DNA from: Asterias rubens
Lineage: Eukaryota > Echinodermata > Asteroidea > Forcipulatida > Asteriidae
DNA: 64,000 nucleotides
Assembly (NCBI RefSeq): GCF_902459465.1
Contig: NC_047076.1
Coordinates: 806,001 to 870,000 of the forward strand
Direction: 5' to 3'
Part shown: piece after piece, positions 1-9,600 of the stretch
How the letters are laid out: each line of letters starts with the position of its first letter
How positions within the stretch are numbered: the first letter of the stretch is position 1
Made by a program: the position numbers and the translations under genes
The notes under the pieces: model-generated
Seen by the model: the letters and a program-made list of their open reading frames with translations, nothing else
The model's database searches: none
Told to the model about the DNA's origin: nothing

Positions 1-184
1 TTACTTAGTGCCCATGCAAGCATCAGGCCCCAATTTCATAAAGCTGTTAAGCAGAAAAGTTTGCCAAGCAAAAAAACCCCTTTGCTAAGCAAGAAATGAG
101 TGGGGTACCAGTCACAGCAATGGTAAGTGTATGGTATTCTGGCTGGTAACCTTTGTGCTTTGGTTTGTGCTTAGTAAGTTTTTA
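1..184. repeat. Dispersed 'gggcccaattt' palindromic element
   Basis: Begins near 28 with a degenerate 'ggccccaatttcataaagctgttaag' type end and continues with alternating 'tgctaagca / accagtcaca / ggctggtaacc' motifs. Related copies occur at least a dozen times in the window. It lies 3' of the tra2 stop, so it is probably in the tra2 3' UTR or just beyond. I see no AATAAA for tra2 in positions 1-226. Confidence 0.6.
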
Positions 185-226
185 TGCTTACAGGCTTTAC
201 AAAACAAGTCTCACCTCCTTTGGGAC

Positions 227-3200
227 TTAACGGGATCGTGATCGTGAAACGTATCTCCCTCGTTGATAGTTCTTGGACCTTGATCGAGACCTCGAGCGAC
301 TGCGGCTGTTTGACCTTGACTTGGTACGATAAGATCTTGACTGTGGGGAGTGTTCCTTGTTACTACTTCCTCTGCCGCTGCCACGTTTCTCTGGGCTATT
401 GAAAAAAGGACAAACAGGTATTTATGTCATGATCCACATCTGTAAAGGGGTAAATGTGAGCCAGATTTCATAGAGCGGCTAAAGCCCAGTTCATACTTCA
501 CGCGAATGCGAAGCGAATGTTGACATCACAAATTCACAACAAATAATTTACAGCAGTTGAGCTGTGCTCATTCGCAGCGAAAACAGAGTTGTTCTCTCAA
601 CTTCGCTTCACATTCGCATGAAGTATGAACCGGGCTCTCTGCTGAACAATTCTTTGCTTAGCAGAAATGAGCAGGGTACTAGTCACAAACTGTACAATTT
701 TGTCTAATTTTGTTGTGCGTAGCTACTTTGTGTGCTTAAGCAGGTCTATGAAACTGGCATGTGATTGAGAGACCATACTGAGGATTTTGAAGGTGACCTT
801 TGACCTGCAGTTCTGCAATATTCAGTGAATGAGTGGGACGTTTGAATACAGTGGCTATGGCTAGGTTGTTGCTTCTGCCTAATAATCACAGCCACAGACA
901 GAGTCACTGAATCTTGGCTTTGCTATTGCTAAATGGCAAATTAAATGACAGAAGAAACTGACTATTTTGGTTTTTTACTTCTTTGGTTTTTCTACAACTG
1001 AAAGCGCTGACTATTTGTTTTTGGTAACATAGTGAAAGTTTTGGACCTGAAAAAAAAACCAAAGGGTATTTTTGTTATTAGGTTGACCTTAAGCCCCTAT
1101 CTAAATTGACTGCTTCAGCTCCGGCTATGACTGTAGCTAAAGGAGTTGCTAAGGAAGTCCTACACTTCAATGCATGATGATGAGAGAATCTACATCTAGC
1201 CATAGCTGTAGCCGCCAATTTGAATATGACCTTTAACCTATGATGCAGTCTTATAATAAAGCTCACAGCTGGAGTTCCAAGTGCTACAGACAAACTTACC
1301 AGTCAGTACCAACCACACTTTTCTTAGATTTAGGTGAACGTTAAAGTATTTCTTTCTGATGAAACTATTTCAGTGTGAAAACTTGAATTGGTAATTTAAG
1401 AAAAATAGCAAATCCCATACAAAAAGCTGCAAATTTATCAATGAAAATGTGAAAGGTGATTTGTAACAGTAAGACTTTTGTGTTTCAACACACGCTCTGC
1501 TGCGATGGGAGATAGAGTTTGGTGATTGCAGTCCAACTCCTTCTTTTCATCCAGAGTACGTTGTTCCGATGACATCACTTGAATTCCAGTTGTTACATCT
1601 TCAGTATTTCTTATCTGTTGTCAAATGAAAGTCATCTTCACAATAATCCCTAGCTCCGCCTCCTCCTGTCAACCATTCTGACATCATGATGAAGCAGCCA
1701 ATCAGCATTCACTAACGACATTCACTGATGGGAAAATCCATTTTTGTTTCCAACGGGGGCAAACTGTTTTGCTTTTGCTACAAAACACCCATGGATTTAC
1801 TTTACCGTTTATTTTCTTCTCTTCTTTTCTTCAATTCTTCTGTTCTTCTTTCTTCCTCACAGAAATCAAATAAAGTCATCTATCAAAAGAAGTGTCCAAG
1901 TTTGTTAGATTTCCTTATTCCTAAACTTTGACTACTGACTGACTCTTGCATCTTACCAATTGTACACATATTTCTCATCTTGGAAAACTTCTGAAACATT
2001 TTCCTCCCTATTGTGTTTCCCAACGTCTTAGGTCCCTCCCCCCCCCCTGAGAAAAAAAATCTTAAAAGCTTAATTCTTTTTGACTACCTTACTAGAACTG
2101 GAAAGATTCTACACTCCGCTTAGTGAACTTTGTTTCCAGGTTTAAAGCAACATTTCATCTGTACCCTTTCTTGCTCTTACTCTCATCAACAAATTTTTGC
2201 TTCCAACATCTTATCAACACTGCCCACCCCCAGAAAAACCTGACAACACACACAGCTCAGTGTTGCAGTCACTGCGTGGACGTGTCTAAGTCCACATAGT
2301 GTTTCAAGTCCCTACATTTTGTGGACTTCTTTGTATGTCCACACTTCGTATGTGGCATTTAAACATGCATGTAAATACCGGCAATCATGGACCCTCCTTT
2401 GTTCAACTCTTGGTTTTAGCAACCGTGGACCACAATGTTTTTCTCTGTGATAGAAAACATGCACCTATTGTCCCTTTTATCACAGGTCCTTGATTTGAGT
2501 GTGGATACCTAACCCCCCCCCCCCACACACACAAAAAACAACAAACAAGAACCCACAAACAAATAACAAAACAAAATGACCTGAACAAAACAACCCAACA
2601 TAGAATGTTTTCAGCTTTCACCCTTCCATCTCAATTCTACATGACTCAAAACCAAAAGCAGGTGGACTTTGACAAGATTCATAATTGGAGTTTCTTGAGA
2701 TGTAATTGGTAGTGGGAGTTCGATACACCTGTTCCTCTCACTCTTGTTCTACCACCATGCAATCAATAATGGGTGTACTTACTAGGTTGGATGGCCCATG
2801 TAGATTCCTGGTGTAGGAGTGTGGGCTCGCTTTGTAATCGAAAAGTCCACACGGATCCTCCGACCATCTATTTCCATTCCATCAGTCCGCATCTTGGCCT
2901 GTAAAATGTAAAAATCAAATTATTAAGAAACAAAAGACCCATTGCAAAACACGCAGCGCACTTGCATGCGCCTCAACTGTCGATCATTTTGTATTTTTCA
3001 ATATGTGCACAAAAGGATGGTACAACGCACCTCCGAACAATTCACAGCTACCATTTCTTACTTTTGTGGGGAGTCCATTCCTATTGTGCCATTTTGACAC
3101 ACAAAATGGCAGACATGAGACGCACCTTGTGCATCTGGTCTATTGTTTTTAGCTTCTTTTTTTTAAGCTTTTATTTGAGATTAAAATCAAATCTTTAAAA

Positions 3201-6200
3201 ATTAAAGTGACTTGCAAAATCAAATCTTTTTTAAACATAAGTGACTTACAAAATCAAATCTTACAAAAAGAAAAGTGACTTACAAAATAAATCTTTAAAA
3301 AAAGGGACAATTACGTACGAATTCAAGAACTTTATAAACGGAAAATGACGACAAAAATCAAATCTTTAAAACGGAATAGTGACTTACAAAATCAAATCCT
3401 TAAAATGGAAAAGTGACTTACAAAATCAAATCTTTGAAAAAGACACACGACTTACTTCACTGGAGTCTTCAACATTTTCGAAAGTAACGAAAGCAAAACC
3501 TCTTGATCTCCCAGTCTGGAAAAAAAAGAAAAACAACACCAACTTTGAAAAGAGGAAAAAAAACGCCATGATGATCATCAAACCCATAAGGTTTTTCTTC
3601 CAACATTACAGCTCTCTAGTGGGCCATAGCTGGTATAAACATCTCTAAGATCCTGCTCTGTGGTGTACAGACTCGAGCCAAAGACACCAGAGTCTTAAAT
3701 GAACATCTTACCTGATGATCATAGACAACATTACAGCTCTCTAGTGGGCCATAGCTGGTATAAACATCTCTAAGATCTCGCTCTGTGGTGTACAGACTCA
3801 AGCCAAAGACACCAGAGTCTTAAATAAACATCTTACCTGATGATCATAGACAACATTACAGCTCTCTAGTGGGCCATAGCTGGCATAAACATCTCTAAGA
3901 TCTCGCTCTGTGGTGTACAGACTCAAGCCAAAGACACCAATGCAGTGGTTCTCAGCTGGGTTATCCTGAAACAAAGTACACAACAATTTTACTCTTTTGG
4001 TATTCCTAGAATTCTGCGCTTATGATCACCCCTCTCTGCTTACTAGGCAAGCACCGAATTTCTGTGCTAGCAGTGTATAGTGTAGAATGCCAAGTAAAAT
4101 GTTATGCTAATCTGTGTAATCGCTTTACGTTAGCGTGTAATTTCATGCTTCCAAGCGCCAATTCTTTGCTTACGGTAAGCAGAGCCATAAGATTGGACCC
4201 TGGTCTTTTTTTACCTTTGTTGCTGAACACAAACTTGTACAAAAATTGAATAACAAACACATTAAGAAATGCATAACACTAGATTTCAATACTCACTCTG
4301 TTTCCCTGATGACGTCGTCTGTCGGACAATGGTGAAGTGCTGCGATTGCGTCTGGAAAGAATCACAACCAACAACTTTAGAAGTAGTAATCATGCAGCCC
4401 TATCTCAAATCAAGTGATCTGACAAATTGGAGAAGACACAAGTATAGTTAGGCCATAATTAAATTAAACATCTTCGCCTATGACTATGGTCATTGGCTGT
4501 AATGTCAGCATTGTTGAAGAATAGGTTTTTCAGGGTTCCAGCTGGAGCAATAAATTCTCATACAGCTATGACTATTTACTGGGTGTCGTGGCCGAGCGGA
4601 TAAGAGCACAGAGTGTGGGTTCGAATCCCGGTCGTGACACTTGTGTCTCTGAGCAAAACACTTAACTATAATTGCTTCTCTCCACCCAGGGGTAAATGGG
4701 TACCTGTGAGGGCAGAGTTGGTTCTTGTAATGGATTAGCTTTGATGCGCTACAAATTTGGCGGCACAGGCTGTATACTCCCCAGGGAGCTGAGATGGTTT
4801 AGGGAATGATTTAAGGCCCAGTGACCAGGGGTAATAATGTTGAAGCGCCAATTGAGCGTCACTGCGTGACGGACCTGAGCACTAAATAAGTCCCACTATT
4901 ATTATTTTATTATTTACTGAACGAACATGTGGAAGGGGTTACGACTGAAGCAATAAATCCAAAAAGTGCCTTAGGACTTGGAACAGGCTAATTTATAGTC
5001 GGGATTGGGACAATCATCTTTAGTTGAGATGATCTTTAGTCTGGATAATAATATATAGTTGGGACAATCTTCTGTAGTTTGGATTTATCATGTTTCGTTG
5101 GGATCATCATCTATAGTTGGGACAACCATCTACAGTCTGGAAAATCATCTTGAGCGATCATCGATCATCAGACCAACTTTGTTTTCTGGTTAACTACAGA
5201 TGTAAATCTTACCTTCCTCCATGACCATAGCTCCGTTTTGGGCTGCGAGACGGAGATCGATAACGAGACCTGTTATAATTGTACGATGGTGATCTACGAC
5301 GATAGGAGCCGCGGTCTCGGCCATAGGAGCTCCTTCGATGATTGTAACGTTCTCTAGAGCGAGATCTTGAGCGGTAAGCAATCGGTGACCTGGAGCGAGA
5401 TCTGGAATAGGATTTGGACTTCCGATGGCGAGATCTTGACCTTGATTTTGAGCGCGACTTTGAAGTCGACTGGGAGCGGGATCTTGAACGATGCCTGCTG
5501 CGCTTCGTCTTCTGTAACGTCAAAATTACATTTACAAAGAACAAGAAAAGAGAAATGTTTTTTTGTGAAAAAAGAAACAGACGAACTCATTTGATCTGCA
5601 TTTAATTTACTGACTCAAATTGGTTCAACTGCAATTTTGTTTGTGGGCAGGTGGGCCACTGGAGTTTTTTTTTGGGGGGGGAGGACACTGGTAATTGTGG
5701 GCGGGGGCACTGGAAATTGGGGGGGGGGCACTGGAAATTGGGCATGGCATGCATTGCATGGGGCTTAATTAAAAAGCGGCCTGGGGCCGGGTGGGGAAAT
5801 GGACATTATTGGCTACAGCTTCGCTGCTAAAATAGATGGATAACTTTCCGTATGGCGCCACCACTTTTTCACTCATTTTTACAAAAGGGGATTTATCATT
5901 GAGGTAAATAAGATACTATCTCTATATTATTTCATATCGGATGAAAAAGTGGTGGCGCCATACGGAAACTTTTCCAAATAGATAGCGGTGTATCGAAATA
6001 CAAATAGAGGTACCAATAACTGTTATGTTATCAATATAATATTAATAGTTTCACTTTCGGCAGCGCGTGTCTGTTGTGTTGTGAAAACCACGCTTACAAT
6101 TGAATTGCATTTTTTATTTTTCAACAACTTGATTTTGAACTAGGCCTAACTAAATTGATTCTTCTAATTAATTTGTGTACACCTTATTCTTACCCGTCTG

Positions 6201-6220
6201 CTGCCTTCTTTGTCACTCAT
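227..6220 (-). CDS. tra2: Transformer-2 (Tra2) splicing regulator, complete, 7 exons
   Basis: Coding exons (descending): 6220-6194, 5511-5213, 4351-4297, 3965-3837, 3515-3456, 2898-2783, 395-227, stop TAA at 229-227. All junctions are GT-AG and phases close, giving 284 codons, about the size of vertebrate TRA2A/B. Order of parts: N-terminal Arg/Ser domain (aa ~10-125), one RRM (from aa 128) with RNP2 IGVFGL and RNP1 RGFAFVTF, the Tra2-specific linker [12 protein letters not shown] straight after it, then a second RS tail ending SRSRSR. Two RS domains around one RRM plus that linker define Tra2. The family is nuclear and activates splicing by binding GAA-rich exonic enhancers. The chosen ATG reads MSDKEGSRR and its exon ends at a good donor. 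The glycine-rich stretch that vertebrate proteins carry before RS2 is absent. The introns after the RRM exons hold tandem copies of exon and splice-site sequence. It is divergent from ICE2 across a short shared promoter. Confidence 0.95.
478..640. mobile_element. MITE-like palindrome, 'agcccagttcatacttca' family
   Basis: Both ends match as inverted repeats: 'aaagcccagttcatacttcacgcgaatgcg' on the left and 'cgcatgaagtatgaaccgggctct' on the right. A second full copy lies at 57085-57276, and fragments of its end form the tandem array at 56.8-57.1 kb. It sits in the last intron of tra2. No coding capacity. Confidence 0.65.
641..760. repeat. Partial 'gggcccaattt' element
   Basis: Contains 'ttgcttagcagaaatgagc', 'gtactagtcacaaactg' and 'gtgcttaagcaggtctatgaaact', the body and one end of the dispersed family. 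It directly follows the palindrome at 478-640. Confidence 0.5.
1080..1252. mobile_element. MITE-like palindrome, 'gctacggctgttgctaag' family
   Basis: Left part 'ctatgactgtagctaaaggagttgctaagg' pairs with right part 'tagccatagctgtagccgcc' around a central 'caatgcatgatgatg'. Closer copies at 41620-41750 and 50105-50220 show the same centre and ends. Non-coding. Confidence 0.55.
1253..2782. other. tra2 last intron, no further gene seen
   Basis: This is the rest of the 2.4 kb intron between tra2 exons 2898-2783 and 395-227. It holds pyrimidine- and C-rich runs (2040s, 2513-2525) and a 'cagtcactgcgtggacgtgtctaagtcc' segment at 2263-2400 that is distantly repeated at 27.7 kb. I see no exon or structured RNA. 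Confidence 0.5.
3183..3455 (-). repeat. 34-bp tandem array starting at the tra2 exon 5 donor site
   Basis: Read on the minus strand, the authentic donor GTAAGTC (3455-3449) opens a run of ~34 bp units of the form GTAAGTCACTTTTCC...GATTTGATTTT. Units start at 3455, 3421, 3387, about 3353 (degenerate), about 3318 (GTACGT), 3283, 3249 and 3215 (GCAAGT). Five of the eight begin with a perfect GTAAGT. The array fills half of the 557 bp intron. Unit length is not a multiple of three. Confidence 0.9.
3602..3830 (-). repeat. Tandem duplicates of the tra2 RRM exon inside the next intron
   Basis: Positions 3706-3830 repeat the 3' three quarters of the RRM exon (3837-3965) with its donor (GATCATCAG followed by GTAAGATG) almost exactly. 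Positions 3602-3705 are a third copy that lacks the donor. The copies encode the same [13 protein letters not shown] core with Ala to Thr changes but lack the exon start ([10 protein letters not shown]) and the real acceptor. A possible acceptor TTTAAG before ACTCTGGTG would put the copy out of frame and hit TGA within seven codons. Confidence 0.85.
4005..4205. repeat. Dispersed 'gggcccaattt' element copy
   Basis: Carries the 'attctgcgcttatgatcacc', 'ttactaggcaagcaccgaatttctgtgctagc' and 'ttctttgcttacggtaagcagagcc' segments that recur at 14585-14840, 37105-37320 and 58680-58893. It lies in tra2 intron 3. Confidence 0.55.
4578..4915 (+). mobile_element. tRNA-derived SINE
   Basis: The head 'gtgtcgtggccgagcggataagagcac ... 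gtgtgggttcgaatcccggtcgtgacac' has A-box-like and B-box-like (GGTTCGAATCC) promoter motifs and closes like a class II tRNA. The body carries 'acccaggggtaaatgggtacctgtgagggcagag', and the 3' end is an (ATT)n-like tail at 4902-4915. It is inside tra2 intron 2. The body recurs in reverse at 35840-36070. Confidence 0.75.
4985..5165. repeat. Degenerate ~30-bp tandem repeat
   Basis: Repeats of 'tcatctatagttgggacaa' with drift ('tcatctttagttgagatga', 'tcttctgtagtttggat', 'tcatctatagttgggacaac', 'catctacagtctgga') lie just inside tra2 intron 2, close to the donor of exon 2. Confidence 0.6.
5660..5760. repeat. G-rich low-complexity tract
   Basis: Repeated 'gggcactggaaattggggggg' units with long G runs in the first tra2 intron. 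Similar poly-G runs occur at 6855-6872, 7167-7178 and 7336-7352. They are potential quadruplex formers and likely assembly trouble spots. Confidence 0.6.
5841..5982. mobile_element. MITE 'tccgtatggcgccaccactttttca', copy 1
   Basis: Terminal inverted repeats 'ttccgtatggcgccaccact' and 'gtggtggcgccatacggaaa' enclose about 90 bp of A/T-rich sequence containing 'tttttacaaaaggggattta'. Other copies are at 6950-7095, 51573-51690 (diverged) and 51826-51950. Confidence 0.8.
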
Positions 6221-6637
6221 ATTTAGGCTTCAAGTTGGAAATTTCCAGAACAAACTTCGGCAAAATCCTGACGATTTATAACTAAAAGTATTTTTGACGA
6301 CGACGACGATGTTCTCGAAATGTCTCAAAACGCTAGACCATACGTACATATTGCTCACTCGACACGACTGTACCCAGAGTTTGATTGAGAGCGCGAGCGA
6401 GGATAGCAATTCGCTCGGCCCAAGCGGCATGTATGAAAACGAGGTTGGAAACGGCGCGAAAAAAAGGGGAAAAAACAGCCGTCTGTTTTTTTTTTTTAGT
6501 TTAACTATGTTTTTTCCTGACGTCTGATCACGCAAAGATAACTTCTCTGATGATTGGAACCAGACTTTTAAATACCGTCAACAATATTTGTAAACTTGAC
6601 GGGGTTTTTGTCTTCGAAGTTGGGGAGGATTTTTAGA
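6221..6637. promoter_or_regulatory. Shared bidirectional promoter of tra2 (-) and ICE2 (+)
   Basis: Only 417 bp separate the tra2 ATG (6220, minus) from the ICE2 ATG (6638, plus), so both 5' UTRs and core promoters must fit here. The centre (6300-6460) is CpG-rich for this A/T-rich window, with 'gacgacgacgacgatg' and 'gagagcgcgagcgagg'. I see no convincing TATA box, as is common for such housekeeping pairs. The exact start sites cannot be read from sequence. Confidence 0.6.
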
Positions 6638-9600
6638 ATGTCAAAAAATCGCGACGCTTCTGCATTCTTCACAGAAGACGAATATGAAAACTTTTCTTTG
6701 AAACCCCGGTTCGACATTGAGCTTTTTCAAGCCTACGATGCACGCGCGGCGGAAGGAGGATCGCCACTTAAAAAGAGGTAGTCAATCAAAATCCCACAGC
6801 ACAGGACAGGGTCAGGGGGTATGTGGAGCCAGGAGGTTGGATTTGGAAGGAGGGTGGCGGGGGGGGGGGGGGGTACTTCTAGAAACTACGGGAGCCTTAT
6901 AGTTTCTAGAACGAAGTAGGGGTGGGGGGTTGCCGAAAGACAAATATGGCAAAAGTTTACGTATGACGCCACCACTTTTTCATTCAATATGAAATAGTAT
7001 CTAATTCTAATTTACCTCAAAAAATGAGAATTGAGAATGAGATATCCCTTTTTGTAAAAAATGAGCGAAAAAGTGGTGAACGGAAATTTCTTCCAAGTGA
7101 ACAATTGCTAAAAAGTTATTAAGAATAAGAAATAAAAAGGTTTATCGTGAATTTAGAAATATTAAGAGGGGGGGGGGGCGCTGTTGAACCCACACAGAGA
7201 TATAGGCCATGCGTTTGCACGTCATACATGACAATAACACTGCGGGTGTCGAATCTCCCTCTGCCTACCCATAAATGCATTGGGCCTTTTGCAGTTCTGA
7301 ATCGCAATATTACTTATTAATCTGACTTGGCCCTTGGGGGGGGGGGGGGGGGTTGAGTTGAGTTGGACTGAAACATGAGATTTTGAGTTCCTCTAAATTT
7401 TCTTTAAAAAATTGTGTTTTATAGCTTAAGTCTGATTTCAAAAGACTGCACGAGGGTCTAATTTAAGAAAATGATATAAATATAGCCCTACTCGGGACCT
7501 ATACTAGATCATGGTTTGACTTCTATGGGTGCGTTCAATTAGCTCCCCCGGGTCGATCCCGATGTGTGGCTTTTTTTTTTCCAGGACAAACGTGTGCAGA
7601 TATAATTACCCACGTTCGTCCTGGAAAAAAACCTACCACACACCGGGGTGGACCTAGGGAAGCTAAACGAACGCACCTAGTATTGGGGCCCAGTCATATT
7701 ATTCAATTTGTAATTTGTACTCACATGCTTCTCAAATTCACCACACATTTTCTTCTTTTGTCAGAAAACCATCCAATACCAAACAGCGTAATCCAGCTAC
7801 TTCTAGAAGTCATGTGATACTACCAGGTCAACCAATCCAAAGCTCTCGATCACTCTCTGACCAGATTCACAAAGGTGTCAATGTCGTCCCTCAGGATCAT
7901 CTGAAACCGAAGCGATGGACTCTAAAGAGTCCAAAACCACAATGTCCATACCCAAGGTACTGTTGCAACCAAATGGACCGAGGGTATAAATGCAAAAATA
8001 GTTAATGGCCTGATGTTTTGACCCTAGAAGGCTCAAAGGCTAAGAGAAAGACTCTGCTAGGGTCGAAACGTCAGGCCATTAACTATTTTTTGCAATTGCT
8101 TTTATTGATACAATGCAAGTACAATCATCGAGCGAACGAGATGCATCCATGGCTAACGGGTTACCCAATGACCCAGCAGGGGGCTGCCAGCAAGGGAAGC
8201 TCCACAGTGCAGCTATGCTGGCGCTGCGTGCCCCCTAACGGTTGATCAGCTTAGCTGCTGCAGTAGGAATAAAATAACAAAGTACTGTAATTGATTAACC
8301 TGCTCAGAACACTCATGTTTGCATGAGTTGGCTTGGGACAGCGCAGGCCTGGAATTTCATCTTTGCAAGGGCAAGGCCATTTTAATTTTGCAATGGGGTA
8401 CTTCCATTGGAAAATCTTAAGGGGTACTAAGGCCAAGACCAGGGGCAACAGTAACCATGGTTACCAGGCCTGACATGGCCCTCACAAAACTGACCAACCT
8501 ATATTCTATGGCAAGATTTGAAAAAGTTTTTATAAACATTTCGATAGAAGGTAAGTTTGCACTTAGAATGTCCAAAATTTAACTTTTTTTGATAACCTTT
8601 AGGTCTTAAGAAAAGAAGTAACAATCCCTTAAAACTTCCTATATTTCCTACATTTCTAGATTTTCCTCCTTGACACATGCTCAACAGCAGCTCTACATTG
8701 CGCTATGGCAGAAACATGGACTCCGACACTCCAACCAGTCGCGGTATACAACATCTCCGGAACTTATCACAGAGAAACAACAACTGAGGGTAAGAGAATT
8801 CCCCCGTCCTACCCTGAACCTCTTCAAAGTCTCCTACCATCATTCATGATATGGATCCCTTGCATAATGGCGTGCAGGATTGGCGCATGTAGTGCATAAG
8901 ACCTGGAATGTCAATTTTGAGAGGGCAAGGCCATTTTCATTTTACAAAGGGCATTTCCATTGGAAAATCTTGAAGTCCATGGGAAACTTTTGAAGGGGCA
9001 TCAAGGCCAAGACCATGGGCAACAAGAGGTCATGGCCTCTAGATCTGTGGCCTCTAGGTCACAATTGCATAAGTTTGTTAAGCAGGAAATACTGCTTACC
9101 AAACTTAATTGCTGATCAATTTCTGCAACCCCTGTCTTGACCTCCAAAAACAAACCATCATTTAAAAACCTGCTTTGTATTTTTGGGGCCAGACATTTTG
9201 CTAATGATTTAACATTGTAAAAATCGACTAACTGGGCAGTAAGCAGACAATTAAAAAACAGAAAACTATATTTTTCTTTCCTTGTCTTGTCTTAGAAGTT
9301 ACAGATTACGGTTCACAAGGAACAACAGGATTTTATGAAATATGCAGAACGAGTTGCAAGAAGCAACCCTAAGGACTATGAGCAGCTGTCTCCACAAGCC
9401 ATGCAGTTTCTACAGGCAAGTAGGATGTGGAATTCCCTTCCAAACTCAACCAAAAGTTCTAGCTCTGTTACCATGTTCAAAAGGTCTCTGAAAACATTCC
9501 TTTTCAATCAGTAAATCTCGCCTTGCTTGGCCTGCAGTTCTAGTCAAAGAGAGACCAGCTTTTCGCGGGACTTTCTTGGCTAAATGCTGCAAGCTTTGCC

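Noticed and set aside
3379..3648. Plus-strand 89-codon frame over tra2 introns
   Set aside because: It is produced by the 34 bp array and read across antisense exon sequence; a shadow of the tra2 gene.
6596..6637. Upstream in-frame start for ICE2
   Set aside because: The codon at 6596 is TTG. The first ATG in frame is 6638 and is followed directly by family-like sequence.
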